Positions 21,214-28,822 of a stretch of 47,393 bases of DNA are shown here, one piece after another. Source of the stretch: Chitinophaga polysaccharea. Its GTDB lineage: Bacteria; Bacteroidota; Bacteroidia; Chitinophagales; Chitinophagaceae. The stretch's first letter is position 1. Each line of letters opens with the position of its first letter. Below the pieces are notes generated by a model. The model saw only the letters and a program-made list of their open reading frames with translations, ran no database searches and had not been told where the DNA came from. Location of the stretch: NCBI RefSeq assembly GCF_007829335.1, contig NZ_VIWO01000018.1, forward strand, positions 1 through 47,393, read 5' to 3'. The position numbers and the translations under genes were made by a program.

Positions 21214-21849
21214 ATGGCAGAATACACCACCACAAAGTTAGAAGTCACATTAAAAACTCGCTTAGATAAAGATCGGGGGAAGGTCGGCCTGAATGATTAT
21301 ATAGTCAGTATGGTAACTTTTTTTGACGTTACAGGGGCTAAGCCTACCGACTTTCAGACCCATCCGACTATACAATTGCGCAAAGATATTGACCGGGTTA
21401 TAGCTATCCAGAAGGCACAAGAGAAAGACTACAAGGATTCTTTTAAAACGATACTTACAGAAATCCGGGAGGGTAAAAATGAGCGCTTTTCTTCTGCCGC
21501 ACAGCTGAGTGTACCTATCGAGCAATCGGCAAATCTTCCTGCAACTGGTCAACCTATTGATGATGAAACCCTGCTGAAATTGGGGGAGAAGTTTGAGGAA
21601 TTGCAGCAGCAATTACAAACCGAAAGATCTATTGGTTCGGATCTGCGCAGGGAAATAGAACAGTTGAGGAAGGAAAGGCAGGATTCACGGATCAATTCTG
21701 CAGGGGGAAATAATCGGACAGGCGAGGCTTTAGAATTATATAACTGGCTTAAAGCAACCATGAAAAAGAACACTTTTAATGACGACTATATTATTTCTAA
21801 AAGCGCATACCAAGCCTTTATAGAACGTATTGATAAGTTATTAAAATAA
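21214..21849 (+). CDS. BfmA/BtgA-family mobilization protein
   Basis: A 211-residue protein. The N-terminus (LKTRLDKDRGKVGLNDYIVS, then MVTFFDVTG) is the ribbon-helix-helix-like segment of this Bacteroidota family, which binds oriT and recruits the relaxase. A long coiled coil follows (about 125-160: LGEKFEELQQQLQTERSIGS), then a C-terminal helical domain. The gene is 5 bp from the relaxase gene, one operon. Relaxase accessory proteins also repress their own promoter, which would lie in the oriT region. Confidence 0.8.
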   Translation: MAEYTTTKLEVTLKTRLDKDRGKVGLNDYIVSMVTFFDVTGAKPTDFQTHPTIQLRKDIDRVIAIQKAQEKDYKDSFKTILTEIREGKNERFSSAAQLSVPIEQSANLPATGQPIDDETLLKLGEKFEELQQQLQTERSIGSDLRREIEQLRKERQDSRINSAGGNNRTGEALELYNWLKATMKKNTFNDDYIISKSAYQAFIERIDKLLK

Positions 21850-21854
21850 TTAAT

Positions 21855-22829
21855 ATGTTTGTTAAGGTTCATAAAGCATCCAAGACCCCAGCGGCGAATA
21901 ACAAGGGAAGCTGTAATACACTTGCTCAGTACCTTGAAAAAGAGAATATTGGAAAGGCGCCATCAGACAAAGTGCCGTTTTTCAACCATCAATATGATAG
22001 TGTTGCCAAAGGCACAGCTGTTGCTGCTATTGATAACAATAACCGCCATCTTACCCGGAAAGACAATAAATTTTTCATGATCTCCATAAATCCCACTCAC
22101 CGGGAGATGCAGCATCTCATCCAGCGGGAAACCGGTCTGAAAAATGTAAATGATTTTTCTCAACTTAATACAGCGCAACAGGGAAAGGTATTTTCAGCAA
22201 TGAGAGAGTATACCCGGTCAGTGATGGATATTTACGCCCGCAACTTCAACAGGCCCAATGTTCAAAGCGGGAAAGACCTTGTTTATTTCGCCAAGGTTGA
22301 AACCATGCGGAAGTGGAAACCGTGGGAAATGGCTGTTAAGGAAGGACGGGCAAAGGCTGGCCAGCTCAAAGATGGCCTTAATGTGCATGTACATGTGGTT
22401 GTAAGCAGGAATGACAAAACACAAACCACTAAGCTAAGCCCGGAAAGTCGTAGTCGCGGTGGCAAGCAACAGCTGAATGGAAAAGCAGTTGAACAGGGAT
22501 TTAATCATGAAAAGTTTAAAGTTGATTGCGGGGATAAATTCAACAGCATGTTTAAATACAACTCGGTTGATAAGGAAAGCTACCGGGGAAAACAGGGAGA
22601 AATGGGGATTGGTGCCGGGGTAATACCAGATCCGGGTTCTATTACGAAGAAGGCCGCCCGAGCTGCTGTAAACAAAATGTTGCAGGGCAGTTTTAATACT
22701 GAAAGGCAGGTAGTCGGCAATATTATCACGGCTGCAAAGATTCTTACTAATCCTTCGTCCGCAATAGATGTAGTGAAACAGAAATTATTATCCATCATCA
22801 AAGGCGCTTCTACAGGCGCAGAATTATAA
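21855..22829 (+). CDS. HUH-type relaxase (DUF5712/MobB-like)
   Basis: A 324-residue protein. Residues about 175-183 are NVHVHVVVSR, the histidine pair of HUH relaxases. The N-terminal Tyr-rich region (TLAQYLEKENIG; NHQYDSVAKG) holds candidate nicking tyrosines. It cuts one strand at oriT, stays bound to the 5' end and enters the recipient with it. It is shorter than classical MOB relaxases and has no helicase or primase domain. It is followed by the coupling-protein gene after 3 bp. Confidence 0.85.
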   Translation: MFVKVHKASKTPAANNKGSCNTLAQYLEKENIGKAPSDKVPFFNHQYDSVAKGTAVAAIDNNNRHLTRKDNKFFMISINPTHREMQHLIQRETGLKNVNDFSQLNTAQQGKVFSAMREYTRSVMDIYARNFNRPNVQSGKDLVYFAKVETMRKWKPWEMAVKEGRAKAGQLKDGLNVHVHVVVSRNDKTQTTKLSPESRSRGGKQQLNGKAVEQGFNHEKFKVDCGDKFNSMFKYNSVDKESYRGKQGEMGIGAGVIPDPGSITKKAARAAVNKMLQGSFNTERQVVGNIITAAKILTNPSSAIDVVKQKLLSIIKGASTGAEL

Positions 22830-22832
22830 ATT

Positions 22833-24458
22833 ATGGTTATCCTGATTCTTGCCGCTGTTGCCTGTTTTTTGGTTCTGCTAATCATATACAGCATAAGGTA
22901 TACTCAAAATTCAATGGTCAGCTTTTTTATAGCCTCGGTCCTGAGCGCAGTAGCACTGACAAGCTCGTATTACTTTGTGAATGGCCGCGTGAATCTTAAT
23001 AATGCCTATTTATTACGCTTGTTTATTCCTGCGGTGGGGGGAGCGGTGCTTTATGGCTTTTTTTATGGGCAAAAGGGAAATACCAGCGGAAGTGGGCCTA
23101 AAGGCGATTTCATCGACCTAGAAACCGTTGGAGGTAAAAAGATCGTTTTCCGTAATCCCTTTGATAACTTCCTAGTTTATGGAGGGCAAGGCGCAGGAAA
23201 GACAAAATCAGTAGGTAAACATCTGCTGTATCACTATATCAGATTGCATTGGGCCGGGTTTATTTTTGATTTTAAAGACGGGGATTATACTAAAACAGCT
23301 TTTGAACTGGTAAAAAGGCACAACTATCCTCATTCCGTTTATCATGTCAACTTTATAAACCCCTCATGTTCCCACCGTGTTAATCTTATAAAACCCAGTG
23401 TAGTAAAAGACCCCAACTTTTTTATACAGCTCATGGCTGATATCCTCATTGCCAACATGGGAGAAAGTAAACAAGATGAGTGGTTTTTAGGGGCGTTAGG
23501 AATATGGCGGGGGGTAGCGGTTCGTTTTTATATGGATTATCCGCACATTTGCACCATCCCGCATATTGTCAATTTTATAGTGCAATCCAACAGCGATGCA
23601 AATAGAAGTCAAAGACTACAAACATTCCTACAGGCCCGCCCTGAATCCCGAGGTCTGGCATTCGCATATCTGGCGGCAGAAGGAAGTGAACGAACACAGG
23701 CCAGTATGAGAGCCACATTAGGGAATTATATCAGTGCCCTTTCTTTCAATAAGAATGTTCAGTATATATTATCCGGGGATGATTTTGATTACAACTTAAT
23801 AGATCCGAAGGATCCGAAGTTGCTTATAGTTGCTAATTCATTTCAGCAGGAGGCAATTTTAGGCCCCATCATATCTTTGATGGTAACCCTCTCAGCCCGA
23901 GCGTTCACCATGCAAAACAGGATCAAGTTTTTTAACTTCCTTGATGAAGCCACCACGTTTAAGATACCAAATTTTGAGCGGATGCTTTCTCTATTGCGTG
24001 AGTATCTTGTCAGCTTTGTAATCCTTACACAAAGCCCCGCCAAAATTGAGAAACTATATGGTGAGCTAGATTTGAGAGCAATAGAGGCAAATTGTGGCAA
24101 TAAATTTTTTGGTAGATCATTAGATGTAAAAGGGGCTGAATCATCATCTAAGCAGTTTTCCCGCCGGGATGAGGTAAAAGTAACCCGTACTACTGGCCAA
24201 AGTACTAATAATACCAGCTCATCTAAATCTATAAGTCAAACGAAGGAGCAGCGATATGATCCAGACTTCTTTATGCAACTAAAACCGGGGCAGTTCGTTG
24301 GTAGGGCGCAAAACTCTAACTATAAAGAATTTAATTTTATGTTTAAACAGTATGTACCCGGGGATGAAAAAGATCCTTCCGTAGTACGGCTCGTATTAGA
24401 TAGTGATATTGATGATAATTACGATAAGATCATAAATGAAGTTATGAATCTTGAATAG
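22833..24458 (+). CDS. Type IV coupling protein (VirD4/TraG-like ATPase)
   Basis: 541 residues. Three N-terminal membrane helices (about 1-24, 30-49, 58-78) precede a cytoplasmic ATPase. Walker A GGQGAGKTKS is at about 117-126 and Walker B FNFLDEAT at about 367-373. QNRIKFFNFLDEATTF and LTQSPAKIEKLYGE are the usual T4CP blocks. It docks the relaxosome to the channel and pumps DNA. It is in one operon with the relaxase. A 128-bp gap follows, after which the genes change character. Confidence 0.9.
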   Translation: MVILILAAVACFLVLLIIYSIRYTQNSMVSFFIASVLSAVALTSSYYFVNGRVNLNNAYLLRLFIPAVGGAVLYGFFYGQKGNTSGSGPKGDFIDLETVGGKKIVFRNPFDNFLVYGGQGAGKTKSVGKHLLYHYIRLHWAGFIFDFKDGDYTKTAFELVKRHNYPHSVYHVNFINPSCSHRVNLIKPSVVKDPNFFIQLMADILIANMGESKQDEWFLGALGIWRGVAVRFYMDYPHICTIPHIVNFIVQSNSDANRSQRLQTFLQARPESRGLAFAYLAAEGSERTQASMRATLGNYISALSFNKNVQYILSGDDFDYNLIDPKDPKLLIVANSFQQEAILGPIISLMVTLSARAFTMQNRIKFFNFLDEATTFKIPNFERMLSLLREYLVSFVILTQSPAKIEKLYGELDLRAIEANCGNKFFGRSLDVKGAESSSKQFSRRDEVKVTRTTGQSTNNTSSSKSISQTKEQRYDPDFFMQLKPGQFVGRAQNSNYKEFNFMFKQYVPGDEKDPSVVRLVLDSDIDDNYDKIINEVMNLE

Positions 24459-24586
24459 TTGATACTTTTGAATTTTTTCCCCATTCCATTTTTTATGTGT
24501 AATTTAATTTTTGCGCAATAGGATCTAACCCAGCCTATTGATTATACGAATTAACCATATAACCAGAATAACCCGGCACCTGTTTT

Positions 24587-25162
24587 ATGAAGAAAGCGAC
24601 TTATTCAGACCGATCTATTGTAGTTGACATTCTCACTCAGGCTTTTTCCATGAATAAAAGCGTGAATTACACTGTAGGAGGGAAGGTGAAGCGGATCCGA
24701 AGATTAATGGAGTATTCATTTGATCTTTGTTATAGATCTGGTGAAGTATACCTATCAGACGAAAAAGCAGCTTGTATTCTCTTTTTAGATCCAGAAAAAA
24801 GGAAAAAAACAAGCCTTAAAACGATTCTTTGGGATGTAAAATTAGCTTTTGGTGCCATCGGTATACTTAATCTGAGAAAGGTTTTATATCGTGAAAATCT
24901 AGTACAAAAGCATCATCCTAAGCATCGGATGCGCTATCTCTGGTTTTTGGGTGTTCACCCATCTCAACAGGGGCAGGGTATCGGCTCTGCATTATTAGAT
25001 CAGACCCTCAACCTGAGTAGCCTACCTGTATATTTAGAAACTTCGACATTAAAAAATCTTCCATTGTATGAGCGTTTTGATTTTAGCGTCTACCAAAAAT
25101 TAGACCTTCCATCATATCAGCTCTATCTATTGAAGAAAGACCCAACACCCACTATATGTTGA
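24587..25162 (+). CDS. GNAT-family N-acetyltransferase
   Basis: 191 residues. The acetyl-CoA loop LGVHPSQQGQGIGSALL (about 122-138) has the Q/RxxGxG motif, followed by YLETSTLKNLPLYERFDF, the usual GNAT motif B. The substrate is unknown; it may be a small molecule such as an antibiotic or polyamine, or a protein terminus. It overlaps the start of the hybrid kinase gene by 7 bp, so the two are coupled and perhaps functionally linked. Confidence 0.85.
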   Translation: MKKATYSDRSIVVDILTQAFSMNKSVNYTVGGKVKRIRRLMEYSFDLCYRSGEVYLSDEKAACILFLDPEKRKKTSLKTILWDVKLAFGAIGILNLRKVLYRENLVQKHHPKHRMRYLWFLGVHPSQQGQGIGSALLDQTLNLSSLPVYLETSTLKNLPLYERFDFSVYQKLDLPSYQLYLLKKDPTPTIC

Positions 25163-27324
25163 TTCCCGGGACAGAGATGCACATAGTTACCTTTATTTTT
25201 ACAGCTGTTGAATGTATCCTGCTTTTGTTCCAGCTGACATTTTTTCTTTTACGCCCGAGAGATCCGAGCCGAAAGCGCTATCTTATATTGTTATTGTCTT
25301 TGATATGTTATAATGTAGCAGGAGGACTGTTTCCAGATCCGAACATACGGATTCCCGTAACAATTCAGAATATTATTGCTTACGGTTGCGGTTTTTTAAT
25401 GGCTTCATATTTTCCTTTTTATTTATATAAGGCACAGGGATTGAAGAAATTGCGATTCCATGCGATTTATGGGATATTTCTATTTTTGCTACTTCCTTAT
25501 TTTGCATTTTTCGTAATAGCCTACTCCATTACTCAAAATCTCCAGTGGGCCAAAGATTACGGCTTAATAATTCCATTTATCTATACTATATCACTTGTTT
25601 GGGCTATCACTAAATCTGTATGGGTAAAGTATAAGGAAACGCCAGCAGGCAGTGAACTTTCTGAAATATTGGGAGTGTATGCGGCTGTAATTCCTTGGGC
25701 ATCGCTTCCTGTGGTAATATACTTTGATTTAGGACAGGCCACAGAGGCAACAGTAACTAACGTAGGTTTTTTGGTTGTTACTGTACTATATATCCGAAAA
25801 ATGATTATGGAGCAAAGAGAGGAATATTTTCAACTGCAGCTGTTAAATAATAGCCTAGCTGATAAGGTGAAAGAAAGAACCCAACAGCTGGAAATGGCCA
25901 ATGAACAACGAACTAATACTTTTGTGAACCTTGTACATGAAACAAAAACGCCACTAACACTTATCAACAACATCGTTGAAGAATTTTTTGGTCAGCACAG
26001 CGAGAAGGAAGAACTGACAATAGCCAGAAACAATATTGGTAAACTTATTCAAAATGTTAATAATCTGTTTGATCTGGAACGTTTTCAGAAAGGATTTGAT
26101 AGATATGATCATGATAAGATTACAAATTTCACTCAGCTAGTAGGGGATCATCTGAGCTTTTTTTCTGAATGGTGCAGTAGTAGAGACATTACAATAGAGG
26201 GGCAGTTGCAACATGATGTATATCTAAAAGCCGATCCGGTTGCCTTACAGGGAGTAATTAATAATCTCATCCAAAATGCGGTAAAATTCACCGGAACAGG
26301 CGGAGCTATAAAAGTTATATTAAAGGCCGAAGGCAGTAAAGTGTTTTTTGAGGTATCCGATACAGGTATTGGCATTGCAGCTGGGCAACAAGACAAAATA
26401 TTTGAACCCTATTATCAGATCGGCCGTAAGGGTAATAATGAAGGAATCGGATTAGGGCTGCCAATAGTAAAAAAAACTATCCTCGGGCTGGATGGCAGCA
26501 TCTGTGTTGAAAGCCCTGTATCTGGTCAAAGCTCCGGCACCAAGTTTACTGTGTGTTTGCATTCTTACATTCTCGCAGATAATGAGCAGGCAGAGAAGCA
26601 TATTTTTAAGCCAGTGTATAATTTAGATACTGTGAAGTTGCCAGATACGCTCCCATACAACAATACCAAGCAGACTGTATTACTTGTAGAGGATAATATT
26701 ACAATGACAGACTACCTACGGAAGAAATTAATCGGGAAATACAATGTTCTTTGGGCGGGCAACGGTGCAGAGGCATTAGAAAAGCTGAGAACTTACACTG
26801 TACTACCGGATCTGATTGTATCTGATGTGATGATGGAACAACTCGATGGCCTAAAGTTTACCGAGATTATCGGAAAATCCTCTGAATATGCCCACATCCC
26901 CGTATTACTCATATCTGCTAAAAATTCCAATAATGATAAGGCCCGAGCGCTAAGGGCTGGGGCAGTGGAATTTATGTCTAAGCCCTTTAGAAGTGAGGAA
27001 TTAATGCTAAAAGTAGACTCGATTATAAAAAAATCTGTCAATTTAAAGCGCATGCTCGTAGATAATGCTTTGAAGGGGCTGGGACGGCCGTCTGATAATC
27101 ACACCGAGGATTTATTGAGTAGAATTGAGAAAAATTTCAAATCCTATAACCTTACAATCAGAGAAATCGAAATAGCAAAGGCAATCTGCGAAGGGCGCAC
27201 CCACAAAGAAATAGCCGAATTACTCTACATCTCCACTCTAACAGTAAAAAAACATGCCCAAAATATTTATGACAAACTTTCAGTCAAAAATAAGCTGCAG
27301 TTAATCAAAAAACTTCAAGGATAA
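25156..27324 (+). CDS. Hybrid sensor kinase with receiver and LuxR-type HTH output
   Basis: 722 residues. Seven or so membrane helices (about 9-217) act as sensor. A coiled coil leads to HisKA with H261 (LVHETKTPLT). HATPase: N374 (NNLIQNAVKF), DTGIGIA at 402-408 and GIGLGLPIV. The receiver domain (about 506-620) has D557 as phosphoacceptor and K609. A LuxR HTH (about 664-720) has LTIREIEIAKAICEGRTHKE. The one protein therefore combines input, relay and DNA binding, like the one-component hybrids of Bacteroides but with a membrane 7TM-type input instead of a periplasmic one. Its targets are unknown. It overlaps the GNAT gene. Confidence 0.9.
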   Translation: MLIPGTEMHIVTFIFTAVECILLLFQLTFFLLRPRDPSRKRYLILLLSLICYNVAGGLFPDPNIRIPVTIQNIIAYGCGFLMASYFPFYLYKAQGLKKLRFHAIYGIFLFLLLPYFAFFVIAYSITQNLQWAKDYGLIIPFIYTISLVWAITKSVWVKYKETPAGSELSEILGVYAAVIPWASLPVVIYFDLGQATEATVTNVGFLVVTVLYIRKMIMEQREEYFQLQLLNNSLADKVKERTQQLEMANEQRTNTFVNLVHETKTPLTLINNIVEEFFGQHSEKEELTIARNNIGKLIQNVNNLFDLERFQKGFDRYDHDKITNFTQLVGDHLSFFSEWCSSRDITIEGQLQHDVYLKADPVALQGVINNLIQNAVKFTGTGGAIKVILKAEGSKVFFEVSDTGIGIAAGQQDKIFEPYYQIGRKGNNEGIGLGLPIVKKTILGLDGSICVESPVSGQSSGTKFTVCLHSYILADNEQAEKHIFKPVYNLDTVKLPDTLPYNNTKQTVLLVEDNITMTDYLRKKLIGKYNVLWAGNGAEALEKLRTYTVLPDLIVSDVMMEQLDGLKFTEIIGKSSEYAHIPVLLISAKNSNNDKARALRAGAVEFMSKPFRSEELMLKVDSIIKKSVNLKRMLVDNALKGLGRPSDNHTEDLLSRIEKNFKSYNLTIREIEIAKAICEGRTHKEIAELLYISTLTVKKHAQNIYDKLSVKNKLQLIKKLQG

Positions 27325-27386
27325 AGAGCGGCTTCTTCTCCTAATCTTTCCCACATAGATAACCCTACTCAATTTTACACAGTGCT

Positions 27387-27530
27387 GTAAACCGCTATGG
27401 TGCTGCACAATACTCCCTTGGTAGTAAGAAAATAGTACAATAGCCTTATTGTTTTTGGGATGTTTAGCAAGCACATTTGCTAAAATCTCAATTCTTGTTT
27501 ATGACGGAAAAAGTCAGAGCAACTGATGAA
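27387..27530 (+). repeat. Shared leader repeat, copy 2 (upstream of the second histidine kinase)
   Basis: The partner of 16271-16416. It includes GTGCTGCAC, ACTCCCTTGGTAGTA and a perfect hairpin TTTAGCAA/TTGCTAAA ending 17 bp before the start codon at 27501. The repeat extends about 30 bp into the coding region. Confidence 0.85.
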
Positions 27531-28205
27531 TTGCTTAAAGACATATTTCGCGGAGCATTACATGAATTTCGCGCCCCGATTAATGCAATTACAGCTGCTG
27601 TCCGATTGTTAAACGATAGTCCGGAAGGAAATCAGGAATTCCGTAAAGGCCTGCTCCAAATGATTAGTACTTCCGCAGACAACTTAGGCGCTATACAGGA
27701 GCGGGTAGATGAAGTAGTACAGTTAGAAAAAATTCAAAAATACCAGCTATGTGAATCCCATTTTGATTTTAGGGTCTGGTTACATGCTCTTATCTACTCT
27801 ATGTATCCAATTGCTTCGGAAAAAGATATTAAGATCATAAAACAGGTATCACCAGATTTTCCTGTAGAAATTGAAGCCGACAAAACGTACCTGACACAAA
27901 TATTATATAATATAATATATAATTCTATAAAATATAGTGATAAATCCACTATCGTCACTATATCATGTTCTGTGCAGGAAAAAATTTGCATAGAAATATC
28001 AGATCAGGGGGAAGGTATTCCCCCAGCAGAACTGCCTTTTATTTTCAACGAGTATTATCAGGTAGACGCTGGCCGGAAAAAAAAGGGGGTGGGGCTTGGC
28101 CTTTCCATTGCTAAAAAACTGGTAGAAATAATGGGGGGAGCAATCACGGTAAAAAGTGTGTTAAGTGAGGGAACCGCCTTTAGTATTCAGTTGCCGATAC
28201 GCTAA
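27501..28205 (+). CDS. Sensorless histidine kinase
   Basis: 234 residues from ATG 27501. The upstream TTG would encode a piece of the shared leader hairpin, so it is rejected. H21 lies in ALHEFRAPINAI. The ATPase shows IIYNSIKYSD (N box), DQGEGIPP (about 168-175), FNEYYQVD and GVGLGLSIAKKL (G2). It lacks membrane helices and sensor, like the kinase at 18190-18873, yet the two are not close copies. The hybrid protein upstream could be its phospho-partner. It is followed after 24 bp by the transfer operon, so its transcript may reach those genes. Confidence 0.88.
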   Translation: MTEKVRATDELLKDIFRGALHEFRAPINAITAAVRLLNDSPEGNQEFRKGLLQMISTSADNLGAIQERVDEVVQLEKIQKYQLCESHFDFRVWLHALIYSMYPIASEKDIKIIKQVSPDFPVEIEADKTYLTQILYNIIYNSIKYSDKSTIVTISCSVQEKICIEISDQGEGIPPAELPFIFNEYYQVDAGRKKKGVGLGLSIAKKLVEIMGGAITVKSVLSEGTAFSIQLPIR

Positions 28206-28229
28206 TGCCTTGTATTTAAAACCAATTCT

Positions 28230-28469
28230 ATGATATTATTAGACGCCAAACAAATTATTACTCAGATTGCTGATAACTACATAGGCCCAACAGTAGGTAT
28301 TTGCATGGTCATGGGCGTAGCATACGCGATTCTCCACAATTGGGACCGCTACAAGGATGATTTTAAAGCGGCAATTGTTGGCCTCAGCCTCTATGCACTG
28401 TATGGTCTGTTAGGTGCAGCTGTAATAGTGGCCGTAGTAGAAGCATATCGAAATTTAAAACTGTATTAA
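28230..28469 (+). CDS. Small membrane protein, possible VirB2/TraE-like pilin subunit
   Basis: A 79-residue protein with two hydrophobic helices (GPTVGICMVMGVAYAIL and AAIVGLSLYALYGLLGAAVI). No clear cleaved signal peptide. It is the first gene of the transfer operon, directly before the TraF-like gene, the place of the VirB2/TraE-like subunit in Bacteroidota systems. The assignment is mostly by position and topology. It might instead be an unrelated small transfer protein. Confidence 0.5.
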   Translation: MILLDAKQIITQIADNYIGPTVGICMVMGVAYAILHNWDRYKDDFKAAIVGLSLYALYGLLGAAVIVAVVEAYRNLKLY

Positions 28470-28483
28470 AAATCAATTCGGGT

Positions 28484-28795
28484 ATGGAAAAGCGCAAAGT
28501 CCGTAAGGGCTTAGAGGCCCCGCTTGTGGTTTACGGGCTGCGGCAGCCTCATTTCTCACAGTTTTTATTAGCAGTAGCTATAGGGGTAGCCATAGTAATA
28601 TCCAATTTCACAGCTGCACTTCATGCTGTGCCGCGACAATGGGGACGTGTGCTTTTAGGCCTGCTCGTTGTTGGTGGTGCGCTGATCGCGCTATATATGA
28701 TTTTTTTGGCCCGATCCCAGCGTAAGAAGCATTCTTTTCCTAAGAAGGAAAGCATTATCTCAAACAGGGATTTAGACAGGTATCTGAAATTGTAA
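28484..28795 (+). CDS. TraF-like (DUF4133) VirB3-type inner membrane protein
   Basis: A 103-residue protein. RKGLEAPLVVYGLRQPHFSQ is the family start, followed by two membrane helices (about 26-47 and 56-77) and a basic C-terminus. VirB3-type proteins work with VirB4 ATPases, and the VirB4-like gene follows at once. A palindrome copy overlaps its last bases (28791-28806). Confidence 0.75.
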   Translation: MEKRKVRKGLEAPLVVYGLRQPHFSQFLLAVAIGVAIVISNFTAALHAVPRQWGRVLLGLLVVGGALIALYMIFLARSQRKKHSFPKKESIISNRDLDRYLKL

Positions 28796-28806
28796 TGATC
28801 ATTACA
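28791..28806. promoter_or_regulatory. Palindrome TGTAATGATCATTACA between traF-like gene and traG
   Basis: A perfect 16-bp palindrome lies over the stop codon of the upstream gene and 17 bp before the traG ATG. A strong Shine-Dalgarno-like ACAGGAGG (28806-28813), rare in this phylum, lies between it and the ATG. Protein bound here could affect traG expression. Confidence 0.7.
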
Positions 28807-28822
28807 CAGGAGGTAACGACAC

